NCBI RefSeq assembly: GCF_900107215.1
Contig: NZ_FNPD01000010.1
Coordinates: 1-64,000, forward strand
From: Acetomicrobium thermoterrenum DSM 13490
GTDB taxonomy: Bacteria > Synergistota > Synergistia > Synergistales > Acetomicrobiaceae
Direction of reading: 5' to 3'
Length of the DNA: 64,000 nt
This document shows, piece after piece, positions 15,929-23,854 of this stretch (positions are counted from its first letter, which is position 1; each line of letters opens with the position of its first letter). The notes below the pieces were generated by a model, which was given only the letters and a program-made list of their open reading frames with translations, did not search any database and was not told the DNA's origin. The translations under genes were made by a program, and so were the position numbers.

Positions 15929-17542
15929 TTAGGAAGCCATTATTTCTCCTGCAATGTTAACCGCATGGTCTCCTATTCTCTCTAGGTGGCTTAGCATGTC
16001 AAGAAATACGACGCCCGAGGCGGGATAACATATTCCTTGGTTCAATCTCTTTATGTGTCCTGCGCGGAGCGTTCGTTCCAAATCATCGAGTACGTCGTCC
16101 ATGGCAATGATGCTGGCCGCCTTTTGCTTGTCGTCCTTCTCAAGGGCTTCGACCACTGTTTTCACGGATTCGACAGCTTTGTTCATCATCTCGTCTAGCT
16201 CCTCTACCGCTTGTTGCGAAAAGGGGAGGTTGTGTTTCTCGCGATAGTCGGCGAGCTCTACTATGGCTGTGGCGTGATCGCCGATCCGTTCTAGGTCGGC
16301 GGATATGCTTATTGCTGAAGTGAGGATTTTCGCTTGCGCACTGTTAACATCCTGTTGAAATATCTTCGCGACGTAGTAACTTATGGCCTCTTCGATCTCA
16401 TCGATTACTTCCTCGATGTTGTTGAAGCGCTTTCGATCTGCTTTGGGATCTCCTCTAAATATGGCGATGGCCGTTTCCAGGTTATCGAGGCACAGGTTTG
16501 CCATTCTCACGACTTCTTTTTGGGTCTGTACGACAGCCATGAAGGGAACGGAGACCAGCTTCGCATCCAGATATTTTGGCCCATGCTCTATAGTCATCTC
16601 CGATCCCTTGACTAGCCTGCATACTAAGGCGATAAATCGAGGGGCAAAGGGGAGCAATACAAGAGTGGTCGTAACGTTAAATATGGTGTGAGCGTTGGCT
16701 ATTTGCCTTGCAGCATCGAACCCGGAGCGTACAACTGCACTTTCAAGAGGCTTCAGAAAGGGCAGGAAAATCAGCACCCCAATGACGTTGAAGAGCAGGT
16801 GGGCGTAGGCCGTCCTTCTTGCGGCTAAGGAAGTATTGATGGATGCCAGCAGGGCAGTTGAAGTAGTGCCGATGTTAGCGCCGAGTACCATGGGCAGTGC
16901 AGCGCTTATGTCTACGACGTTTCTTGCAGCCAATGCTACCAGAAGGCCGGTCATCGCAGAGGAAGACTGTAATAGTGTTGTCAAAGCCGCCCCGGCAATT
17001 ATGCCGATTAGGGGGTGGGTTTGTCCGATGCACAGAAAATTGACGAAAGGCGCGTAGGACTGGAGGGACGACATGGCATCGCCGGCGATGGAGAGGCCCA
17101 AAAATAATAGGCCGAATCCGAGAAAACAATCGGCCCATCCTTCTTTTATGCTCTTTCTCTTTCCCAAAAGCATCAGAGCCATTCCAAGAGCTATTGCAGG
17201 CAGGGCAGTTCTTTCGAGCTTAAAGGCTACCATTTGTGCTGTTACGGTGGTACCTATGTTGGCGCCCATTATAACTCCAATCGCCTGTTCGAGCCTCATT
17301 ATCCCTGCGTTTACAAAACTTACACACATGACCGAAGTGGCGCTGGAGGATTGAATTATAGCGGTAACTATTATACCTACGATCACGCCCGAGAATCGAT
17401 TCGATGTAAGCTTCTCGAGAAACCTTCTCAAGCGATCCGCCGCTATCTTTTGCAGCCCTTCCCCCATTTTCGACATTCCGTATAAAAACAGAGCTATACC
17501 GCCTAAAGCAACAAGTGCCGTTTCCAAATCAAAATCCCCCAC
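15929..17542 (-). CDS. Na+/phosphate cotransporter family protein (NptA/PhoU type)
   Basis: The 537-residue protein has an N-terminal membrane domain with two Na/Pi cotransporter repeats. These are marked by 'TAIIQSSSATSVMCVSFV' and 'TTLLQSSSAMTGLLV', each followed by a 'GANIGTT' motif. The C-terminal 200 residues are PhoU-like helices with 'ERIGDHATAIVEL' and 'HLERIGDHAVNIA'. Such proteins carry or regulate phosphate at the inner membrane. The predicted start is a GTG at 17542; a TTG at 17527, with GGGGG eight bases upstream, is an alternative. It faces the lipid A operon and splits msbA from the lpxK fusion. Confidence 0.9.
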   Translation of the reverse strand: MGDFDLETALVALGGIALFLYGMSKMGEGLQKIAADRLRRFLEKLTSNRFSGVIVGIIVTAIIQSSSATSVMCVSFVNAGIMRLEQAIGVIMGANIGTTVTAQMVAFKLERTALPAIALGMALMLLGKRKSIKEGWADCFLGFGLLFLGLSIAGDAMSSLQSYAPFVNFLCIGQTHPLIGIIAGAALTTLLQSSSAMTGLLVALAARNVVDISAALPMVLGANIGTTSTALLASINTSLAARRTAYAHLLFNVIGVLIFLPFLKPLESAVVRSGFDAARQIANAHTIFNVTTTLVLLPFAPRFIALVCRLVKGSEMTIEHGPKYLDAKLVSVPFMAVVQTQKEVVRMANLCLDNLETAIAIFRGDPKADRKRFNNIEEVIDEIEEAISYYVAKIFQQDVNSAQAKILTSAISISADLERIGDHATAIVELADYREKHNLPFSQQAVEELDEMMNKAVESVKTVVEALEKDDKQKAASIIAMDDVLDDLERTLRAGHIKRLNQGICYPASGVVFLDMLSHLERIGDHAVNIAGEIMAS

Positions 17543-17564
17543 TTTTGAGATTTTGTTCCCTTAT

Positions 17565-17573
17565 GTTATAGCA
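17565..17573 (-). promoter_or_regulatory. candidate extended -10 promoter of the Na/Pi transporter gene
   Basis: On the minus strand the bases read TGCTATAAC, a TGnTATAAT-like extended -10 element about 23 bases before the GTG start. No good -35 hexamer was seen. It lies back to back with the candidate promoter of the lpxK fusion gene. Confidence 0.4.
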
Positions 17574-17591
17574 TAATTTTGGCCTCTTGGG

Positions 17592-17600
17592 TGATATAAT
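17592..17600 (+). promoter_or_regulatory. candidate extended -10 promoter of the lpxK-kds-kdn operon
   Basis: The bases TGATATAAT match an extended -10 element exactly (TGnTATAAT), about 70 bases before the lpxK fusion start. The -35 region is poor (ATAATT), which extended -10 promoters tolerate. It would drive the second envelope operon, from lpxK to kdnA. Confidence 0.5.
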
Positions 17601-17671
17601 GAACGATATCTTCCGCGTTTGGCCGAGGGTTTCATGAAAAGAAAAATTTCCTATTGCACATGGTGATTAAA

Positions 17672-19972
17672 ATGAAAGGATTTCTCAATAAATATTTGGA
17701 GTATACGAGGGGGAGGGCCAAAAACTTCCTCTTCGGCCTTATTTTTACCCCCTTGGGATACATATACAGCCTTGGGGTGGTCTTTCGCAATTTCTCCTTT
17801 GATCATGGATTCAGAAGCTCACACGAACCGCCTCTGCCGGTTATAAGCGTCGGTAATATAACTATGGGAGGTACCAATAAGACCCCCTTCGTGGAGATGC
17901 TTGCAAGAAAATTCATGGGATTGGGGTTACGTCCAGGGATCATTACCAGAGGTTATGGCGGAAAACAAAAAGGCAAAGCTCCTGTCCTCATAATGAACGG
18001 CAAAGGGGATCGTAACGAAGTGGGCGACGAATCCCTGCTTCTTTCTTCCAGGTTGCCCGGCGTTCCCGTGTCAGTTTCGTTGGACAGGCTTGCGGCCCTG
18101 GAAAAGCTGTCATCCGAGGGTAACGTCGACATTGTTATATCCGACGATACCTTTCAACACAGGCGAATGGTGCGAGATGCGGATGTTGTTTTAGTCGATG
18201 CAACCTGTCCTTTTGGCAACGGGAAGCTCTTTCCTGCCGGTATTTTGAGGGAATCGCCGGAAAACCTAAAAAGAGCCCACATTTTAGTAATAACCAAGGC
18301 CGATCAGGTTAAGGCTGAAAAGCTGGATGCCTTGATAGAAGAGGTGCGTAAATATGTCCCGGACAAGCCGATTTTTACATCTAGGCTGGCACTTGAAAAG
18401 TGGAAACGATGGGATGGAAGCAGGCTGATCGATGCAGAACCCTTGACTTCGGGGACTCCTGTAGTAATATTTTCTGCCATCGGAAACCCGCCAAGCTTTC
18501 GCAGCTTTGTCGAAAAGATGGGGTTGGATGTCAGGGGGGAATTGCGTTACAGAGATCATCACCTGTACTCTGGGAAAGATCTAATCGACATAAAGAACTA
18601 TTGTGGCGCTTTGGGAGCTAAAGCTGCCATATGCACCGAAAAGGACGTCTATAACCTTCCAGGAGGTTTCGATATGGGCTTTCCGATCCTCATTCCAAGC
18701 GTGGTGACTGCCATGGGCGAGGAGAGAAGTTTCTTTGAAAGCCTTGTAGAAACGTTACGACCTAAGATAGTGGTATCTTCCAACGGACATGGCGAAGATT
18801 CCATGGCCTGTATGTTGATCGAGCGGATCAAAAAGGACCTGCCTGAAGCGAAAATATATGCTTTTCCCCTGGTAGGCAAAGGCAAGCCTTTTCAGGATTC
18901 CGGCATAGAGATCTATCCCCCACCGCTTGATACTCCAAGCGGTGGGGTCATCAAATACAGCTTCCTCGAGCTCTTGAGGGACATAAGAGCAGGATTGCTC
19001 GGCCACGTCAAAAGACAGCTGGATGCCTGGGGCAGGCTGAGGGGGAAGATCAGGACCCCCCTCTGTGTTGGCGATGTATATCTTTTACTGCACGCTTTGT
19101 ATGGCCAGGGAATTCCGCCCATGCTTTTGGCGACGGCCAAGACCGTCTATTTAAGAGGTCATTTCTTTATAGAGAAGTTGATCTTAAAAAAGAAGTCCAG
19201 GATAGTTTGGACGAGGGACGAACATACTGCCCGCGAACTGAAAAAAAGCTCCGTCAATGCCGTTTACTCGGGAAATCCAATAATGGATCTGGCAAGTGAT
19301 AATAATAATTGGACCTTAGAAGATCCTTGGCCTAAGGCCGAGGGATACCGGGTGCTTCTATTGCCTGGAAGCAGACAGAACGCCTATAGAGATGTAAGGT
19401 TGTTATTAAATGCTGCAGAGTTGATAAGGGAACAAGTAAGAGCAAATTTTTTAATGGTTATAGCTCCAAGCATCGAGTGGGACAGGATGGCGTCGAGTCT
19501 TGACGGTTATTCATTGGAAAATGGATTTGTAAAAAAGGGGGAAATGGAAGTCCTCGTATCCTTTTGTCCCGTTCCGGCTGCTGCCAGAAGAGCTGACATA
19601 CTGCTCGGTTTGGGCGGCACGGCCAATCAGGTGTGTGCGGGATTGGGCGTTCCCGTCGTTTCCATCGATGACAAGGGAAAAAGGGTCCAAAAAAGGCTCT
19701 TGGGAGAGGCGGAAGTCCTCCTTAAAAGGGATCCCAAAACCCTTGCTTACGAAGCAATATCGATTCTTAGGGATAGGGAAAGATACGAAGCCATGTCTTC
19801 GGCAGGAAAGTTGAGAATGGGCAAACCGGGTGCGATAGAGGAAATATCGAGATACGTCCTATTCGAGTTAGGATGGAAACATAGGCATGACCTATATTGC
19901 GCCCTGCGAAGCAGATTTCACGGTTATCATGAAACGCTCGAAAAGAAGGAGGTTAAATCAGGCGTTGAATAA
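17672..19972 (+). CDS. lpxK: LpxK tetraacyldisaccharide 4'-kinase fused to an LpxB-related GT-B domain
   Basis: The 766-residue product joins two proteins. Residues about 1-360 are LpxK, the lipid A 4'-kinase: N-terminal membrane-associated helix, 'VISVGNITMGGTNKTP' at the P-loop (61-72), 'TRGYGGKQKGKA', and the 'DDTFQHRRM' catalytic motif (Asp158, Asp159, His163). Residues about 365-750 match the lipid-A-disaccharide synthase-related family (COG4370/TIGR03492 type), with 'SSNGHGEDSMA', 'PLVGKGKPFQ', 'TPSGGVIKYS', 'YSGNPIMD' and 'LLPGSRQNAYRD'. LpxK normally stands alone at about 320-360 residues. Two motif changes are odd: P-loop Gly to Asn (GGTNKT) and DDGFQH to DDTFQH. The ATG at 17672 is chosen for its GGTGAT site; TTG 17654 and ATG 17660 also lie in frame. 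Confidence 0.9.
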   Translation: MKGFLNKYLEYTRGRAKNFLFGLIFTPLGYIYSLGVVFRNFSFDHGFRSSHEPPLPVISVGNITMGGTNKTPFVEMLARKFMGLGLRPGIITRGYGGKQKGKAPVLIMNGKGDRNEVGDESLLLSSRLPGVPVSVSLDRLAALEKLSSEGNVDIVISDDTFQHRRMVRDADVVLVDATCPFGNGKLFPAGILRESPENLKRAHILVITKADQVKAEKLDALIEEVRKYVPDKPIFTSRLALEKWKRWDGSRLIDAEPLTSGTPVVIFSAIGNPPSFRSFVEKMGLDVRGELRYRDHHLYSGKDLIDIKNYCGALGAKAAICTEKDVYNLPGGFDMGFPILIPSVVTAMGEERSFFESLVETLRPKIVVSSNGHGEDSMACMLIERIKKDLPEAKIYAFPLVGKGKPFQDSGIEIYPPPLDTPSGGVIKYSFLELLRDIRAGLLGHVKRQLDAWGRLRGKIRTPLCVGDVYLLLHALYGQGIPPMLLATAKTVYLRGHFFIEKLILKKKSRIVWTRDEHTARELKKSSVNAVYSGNPIMDLASDNNNWTLEDPWPKAEGYRVLLLPGSRQNAYRDVRLLLNAAELIREQVRANFLMVIAPSIEWDRMASSLDGYSLENGFVKKGEMEVLVSFCPVPAAARRADILLGLGGTANQVCAGLGVPVVSIDDKGKRVQKRLLGEAEVLLKRDPKTLAYEAISILRDRERYEAMSSAGKLRMGKPGAIEEISRYVLFELGWKHRHDLYCALRSRFHGYHETLEKKEVKSGVE

Positions 19973-20717
19973 AGATGTTTTAGCGGTAGTCCCAGCAAGA
20001 TACGGCAGCACTCGATTGCCATGCAAGCCCCTCGTAAATATTTGCGGCAAACCTTTACTTTACTGGGTGTTAAAGGGACTGTCGGCATGTAATGTAGACG
20101 AGATAGTAGTTGCTACCGATCATAAGGAGATTGCCGATTACGCCATAGAGGAAGGCTATGAGGCGGTGATGACCCCCTTGGATCTGCCCTCTGGAAGCAA
20201 CAGGACAGCCTGGGTTGCAAGAGAAAGAGATGCCGATATAGTTTTAAATGTGCAAGTAGATGACCCTATGGTAGGTCCTGATATGATCGACCCCTTGATA
20301 GCGGCACTCGGTAAATCAGAAGAAATAGATATTGCCCTCCTAGTGAAACGGATTGAGAAGGAAGAGGAAATTCCAAACCCCAATATCGTCAAGGTGGTAT
20401 TCGACCAAAGGTGGCGTGCCCTTTACTTCAGTAGATCTCCCATTCCTTACGAGAGGAACAAGGGAGCGACGTATTATAAACATATTGGCCCTTATTGTTA
20501 CAGGAAAAGTTTTCTGCTTGAATTCGATTCGTGGCCCCAGACTCCCCTGGAGAGGATCGAGAGCTTGGAGATGTTGCGCATTTTGGAGAGGGGCTACGAT
20601 ATTTTGTGCCTTGAGACCGAGAGAGACACCATAGAGATAGATACGCCCGATGATGTTTCAGCCTTCGAGAGATATTTAAGAGAACATGGAGATGATCTGC
20701 CTTGGTTAAAAAAATAA
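19965..20717 (+). CDS. kdsB: KdsB, CMP-Kdo synthetase (possibly CMP-8-amino-Kdo type)
   Basis: KdsB activates Kdo with CTP before transfer to lipid A. The 250-residue protein has the N-terminal 'VVPARYGSTRLPCKPLV', the 'EIVVATDHKEI' strand and 'YCYRKSFLLEF', and ends with 'TIEIDTPDD', all typical. The conserved 'QGDEP' metal/CTP motif reads 'QVDDP' here. Because kdnA and kdnB lie in the same operon, the enzyme may prefer 8-amino-3,8-dideoxy-Kdo, as reported for Shewanella; that is inference. The TTG at 19965, 12 bases after AAGGAGG and overlapping the previous stop, gives the family's usual length; longer in-frame starts inside lpxK are rejected. Confidence 0.92.
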   Translation: MNKDVLAVVPARYGSTRLPCKPLVNICGKPLLYWVLKGLSACNVDEIVVATDHKEIADYAIEEGYEAVMTPLDLPSGSNRTAWVARERDADIVLNVQVDDPMVGPDMIDPLIAALGKSEEIDIALLVKRIEKEEEIPNPNIVKVVFDQRWRALYFSRSPIPYERNKGATYYKHIGPYCYRKSFLLEFDSWPQTPLERIESLEMLRILERGYDILCLETERDTIEIDTPDDVSAFERYLREHGDDLPWLKK

Positions 20718-21550
20718 CAATTGACGGCATGACAATAGGGGAGGGGCGGTTTGTTTTGGTTGCCGGCCCTTGTGTGCTGGAGAGCTTGGAGCTGGCTCTT
20801 GAAGTCGCCTGCGAAGTGAAGAAAATATGTGACGGTTTGGGCCTGGGTTATATATTCAAATCTTCTTTCGATAAGGCGAATCGCACTTCTATATATTCCT
20901 TTCGCGGTCCCGGGCTGGAGGTGGGTCTGCGGTGGTTGGAAGAGGTCAAAACTAAAGTGGGGGTTCCCGTCCTCACCGACATTCACGAGCCGAACCAGGC
21001 CGATATGGTTTCAAGCGTCGTTGACATCATTCAGATCCCCGCCTTTCTCTGCAGGCAGACCGACCTGATAATGTCGGCTGCCAAAACGGGCAAACCCCTG
21101 AACATCAAAAAGGCACAATTTTTGAGCCCCTATGATATGCGTTTTGTTCTTGAAAAGGCGAAGGAATCGGGCAACGATCAGGTTATTTTGTGCGAAAGAG
21201 GCACCACCTTCGGATATAAGCAGCTGGTAGTGGATTTTCGTTCTCTTTCCATAATGCGTTCCTTCGGTTGCCCCGTGATGTTCGATGCCACCCACAGCGT
21301 TCAGATGCCAGGCGGTCAGGGAGCCTCCAGCGGCGGGAAGAGACAGTTCGTCTTACCTCTTTCGCGTGCCGCGGTATCGGTGGGCATAGATGCTCTTTTC
21401 ATGGAGGTCCATCCCGACCCCGACAACGCTAAAAGCGATGGCCCGAACATGGTGGCTCTTTCGAATTTGAGGGGGCTTCTCGAGGAATTGATTGCCCTTG
21501 ACGACTTGGTCAAAAACAAGCTGGGTTGTGTCGAGATCGAGGAGGCGTAA
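20702..21550 (+). CDS. kdsA: KdsA, Kdo-8-phosphate synthase
   Basis: KdsA condenses arabinose-5-phosphate with phosphoenolpyruvate to Kdo-8-phosphate. The 282-residue TIM-barrel protein shows 'LVAGPCVLES', 'FKSSFDKANRTS', 'GVPVLTDIHEPNQ', 'IPAFLCRQTDLI', 'NIKKAQFLSP', 'MFDATHSVQMPG' and 'MEVHPDPDNAKSDGPN'. The length and every motif fit the family. The Cys in 'AGPCVLES' and the context suit a metal-dependent class II enzyme, but this is not certain. The TTG start at 20702 lies inside the end of kdsB (16-base overlap), which implies coupled translation. Confidence 0.96.
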   Translation: MVKKITIDGMTIGEGRFVLVAGPCVLESLELALEVACEVKKICDGLGLGYIFKSSFDKANRTSIYSFRGPGLEVGLRWLEEVKTKVGVPVLTDIHEPNQADMVSSVVDIIQIPAFLCRQTDLIMSAAKTGKPLNIKKAQFLSPYDMRFVLEKAKESGNDQVILCERGTTFGYKQLVVDFRSLSIMRSFGCPVMFDATHSVQMPGGQGASSGGKRQFVLPLSRAAVSVGIDALFMEVHPDPDNAKSDGPNMVALSNLRGLLEELIALDDLVKNKLGCVEIEEA

Positions 21551-21555
21551 CCGAT

Positions 21556-22575
21556 ATGGAAAAGGCGATATATAAAGACAACAGAGAGCTTACCTTGTCT
21601 CGAGAGGACGAAGAGTTGCTCGAGGTCGGCAAAAGGGTATTAAAGCAGGAAGCGAAGGAATTGACCAATGCGTCATCGCGTCTCGGGAGGGAAATCATAG
21701 AGGCGGCGAAGTTGATATTTGACTGCAAGGGTCGCGTTGTGGTATGCGGCCTGGGAAAGTCGGGCATCATAGCCAAAAAGATTGCCGCCACCTTTGCATC
21801 TCTAGGTACGCCCTCCATCTTCCTTCATGCCACGGAAGGGGTGCACGGAGATCTGGGAATGGTATGCCGTGGCGATGTAGGGATTTTTTTGAGCAACAGC
21901 GGGCAAACCAACGAGGTGCTGGAAGTGGTTCCCTATTTTAAGCGATTCGGTATTCCCATAATAGCGATAACCGGCAACGTTTCATCTAGGCTGGGAAAAG
22001 AGGCGGATCTCGTTATTGATGCGAGCGTGGAAAGGGAGGCCGATCCGCTGGGATTGGCTCCTACCAGCAGCGCCGTGGTTCAGCTTGCCATCGGAGATGC
22101 TCTTGCAGTTATGGTCGCGGACTTGAGAAAGCTGAAAAGAGAGGATTTTGCGCTTTTTCATCCGGGAGGTTCCCTAGGGAAAAAACTGCTTTTAAAGGTA
22201 AGAGATGTCATGGGCAGTGAGGATAAACTTCCCTCAGTATCCCATAGGGCCACGGTGAGAGAGGCTCTCTTCGAGATAACAAGCAAAGGATATGGGGCTA
22301 CGGTTGTCGTGGACGATGAGGGCAAGCTGAAGGGGATATTTACAGATGGCGACCTGCGCAGATTAATAGAGGATCGAGGAGAGGGTGGCGTCCTTTCTCT
22401 TCCCATTGCAGAGGTGATGACGAAAAATCCTAAGACCATAGACGCTGACGAGCTTGCCGCCAAAGGCGTCCTTCTAATGGAAAAACATGAAGTTAGCGTC
22501 TTGATAGTGGAAAAAGATGGATTGCCCATAGGCATGGTGCATCTACACGATATGCTCAAGGCGGGGGTGGCTTAA
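21556..22575 (+). CDS. kdsD: KdsD, arabinose-5-phosphate isomerase
   Basis: KdsD interconverts ribulose-5-phosphate and arabinose-5-phosphate, the entry to Kdo. The 339-residue protein has an N-terminal SIS sugar-isomerase domain with 'VCGLGKSGIIAKKIAATF', 'HGDLGMV' and 'FLSNSGQTNEVLEVVPYF', followed by 'FHPGGSLGKKL'. Two CBS domains follow ('VMGSEDKLPSVS' and 'VMTKNPKTI'), the arrangement of KdsD/KpsF/GutQ. The ATG at 21556, preceded by GAGGAGG, is preferred over an upstream TTG at 21526 within kdsA. It lies 5 bases after kdsA. Confidence 0.95.
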   Translation: MEKAIYKDNRELTLSREDEELLEVGKRVLKQEAKELTNASSRLGREIIEAAKLIFDCKGRVVVCGLGKSGIIAKKIAATFASLGTPSIFLHATEGVHGDLGMVCRGDVGIFLSNSGQTNEVLEVVPYFKRFGIPIIAITGNVSSRLGKEADLVIDASVEREADPLGLAPTSSAVVQLAIGDALAVMVADLRKLKREDFALFHPGGSLGKKLLLKVRDVMGSEDKLPSVSHRATVREALFEITSKGYGATVVVDDEGKLKGIFTDGDLRRLIEDRGEGGVLSLPIAEVMTKNPKTIDADELAAKGVLLMEKHEVSVLIVEKDGLPIGMVHLHDMLKAGVA

Positions 22576-23832
22576 CTGAACCTGAAGTCCTATTCTTTGT
22601 TGATCAGCCTTGCCTATTTGGGGCTTTTCCCCTATTTGAGAATACGTTATAGAGAGGGGTTTCATCAGAGAATAGGCAAGCTTGCAAAAGGGCAATTTAA
22701 TAATACAAAGGACAGCCCAATTTGGGTTCACGGCGTTTCCGTAGGGGAAGTTCAGGCTGCCTTCCCTCTCATATATGAGGCCCGAAAAGGCGGCTGCTCT
22801 CTTCCTATATTCTTATCAACCGTGACTTGTACGGGAAAAAAGATGGCCGAAAAGCTGCTTTCGGAGCTCGTAGACGGGCATTTTTATTTTCCCTGGGATG
22901 TGCCTTGGATTATAAGGCGTTTTCTCGATGACCTCACTCCCAGGATTTATGTGGGGCTGGAGACGGAGATATGGCCTTGTCTGCTTCATGAGTTAAAAAA
23001 AAGGGAGATACCCTCTTTTTTGGTAAACGGCAGGTTTTCGGAGCGGTCCTTTAAGAAGGCCTGCAGATCCCGCGAGTTTTGGAAAGAGACCCTCGAGTGT
23101 TTTTCCAGGATATTGGTCCGTTCCTCCGATGACGCCGATAAACTCTACTATTTGGGCGTTAGTCCGGATAAAATAAAGATCATCGGCGACGTTAAAATTG
23201 ATGCCTTGCTTTTAAGGCGTGATAGGGTCGACTCCGGCGCCTTAAGGGATAAATTGCATATAAGTGAGGAAGAACAGTGTCTGATAGCCGGTAGCACCCA
23301 TAATGGGGAAGAAGCCGTTGTCCTCGAGGCTTTTGATTTGGTGAAAAAACAATTTCCAAAAGCCAAGCTGATCTTGGTGCCCAGGCACCCCGAGAGAGCT
23401 CGTGATGTATGCGCTTTGATCGGCGAAAAATTCGGAGTATCATTATATTCCGGATTGAAGGAAAATTGGGACATTTTGGTGATCGACGAAGTCGGTCTTT
23501 TGTTCGAGCTTTATTCTTTGGCCGATGCGGCCTTCGTCGGCGGGAGTTTGGTTCCTAAAGGAGGTCAAAACGTGCTCGAGCCGGCCTGTTTTGGCGTGCC
23601 CATAGCCTTTGGCCCCCACATGGAGGATTTTTCGATGCACGCCTCTGAGCTCGGCAAGATCGGTATTGCTCAAGTGGTGGAAGACAGCGCAAGTTTGGCT
23701 CGCTTATGGCTGAGTTCCCTGAAAATGAAGACCGAAAGCAGGAAAAGAGCCGTTGAATATGCGGAGAGCTTGGGCGGAGCAGCTGGACTTGCTATAAAAG
23801 AGATACTGGATTGCTTGAAAGGTAGAATTTAA
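22576..23832 (+). CDS. waaA: WaaA (KdtA), Kdo transferase
   Basis: WaaA transfers Kdo from CMP-Kdo to the lipid A precursor at the inner face of the cytoplasmic membrane. The protein has a hydrophobic N-terminal anchor, then 'WVHGVSVGEVQAA' with the catalytic Glu, 'FFPWDVP'-like 'YFPWDVPWI', 'ETEIWPCLLHELKKR', 'VGGSLVPKGGQNVLEPA' and 'FGPHMEDF'. How many Kdo residues it adds cannot be told. The start is uncertain: no ATG/GTG exists in a sensible place. A CTG at 22576, right after the kdsD stop and five bases after GGGGGTGG, gives 418 residues and a full membrane anchor; a TTG at 22597 gives 411 but has no ribosome binding site. Confidence 0.92.
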   Translation: MNLKSYSLLISLAYLGLFPYLRIRYREGFHQRIGKLAKGQFNNTKDSPIWVHGVSVGEVQAAFPLIYEARKGGCSLPIFLSTVTCTGKKMAEKLLSELVDGHFYFPWDVPWIIRRFLDDLTPRIYVGLETEIWPCLLHELKKREIPSFLVNGRFSERSFKKACRSREFWKETLECFSRILVRSSDDADKLYYLGVSPDKIKIIGDVKIDALLLRRDRVDSGALRDKLHISEEEQCLIAGSTHNGEEAVVLEAFDLVKKQFPKAKLILVPRHPERARDVCALIGEKFGVSLYSGLKENWDILVIDEVGLLFELYSLADAAFVGGSLVPKGGQNVLEPACFGVPIAFGPHMEDFSMHASELGKIGIAQVVEDSASLARLWLSSLKMKTESRKRAVEYAESLGGAAGLAIKEILDCLKGRI

Positions 23833-23854
23833 CGCATTAACAGGAGGGGTTACT

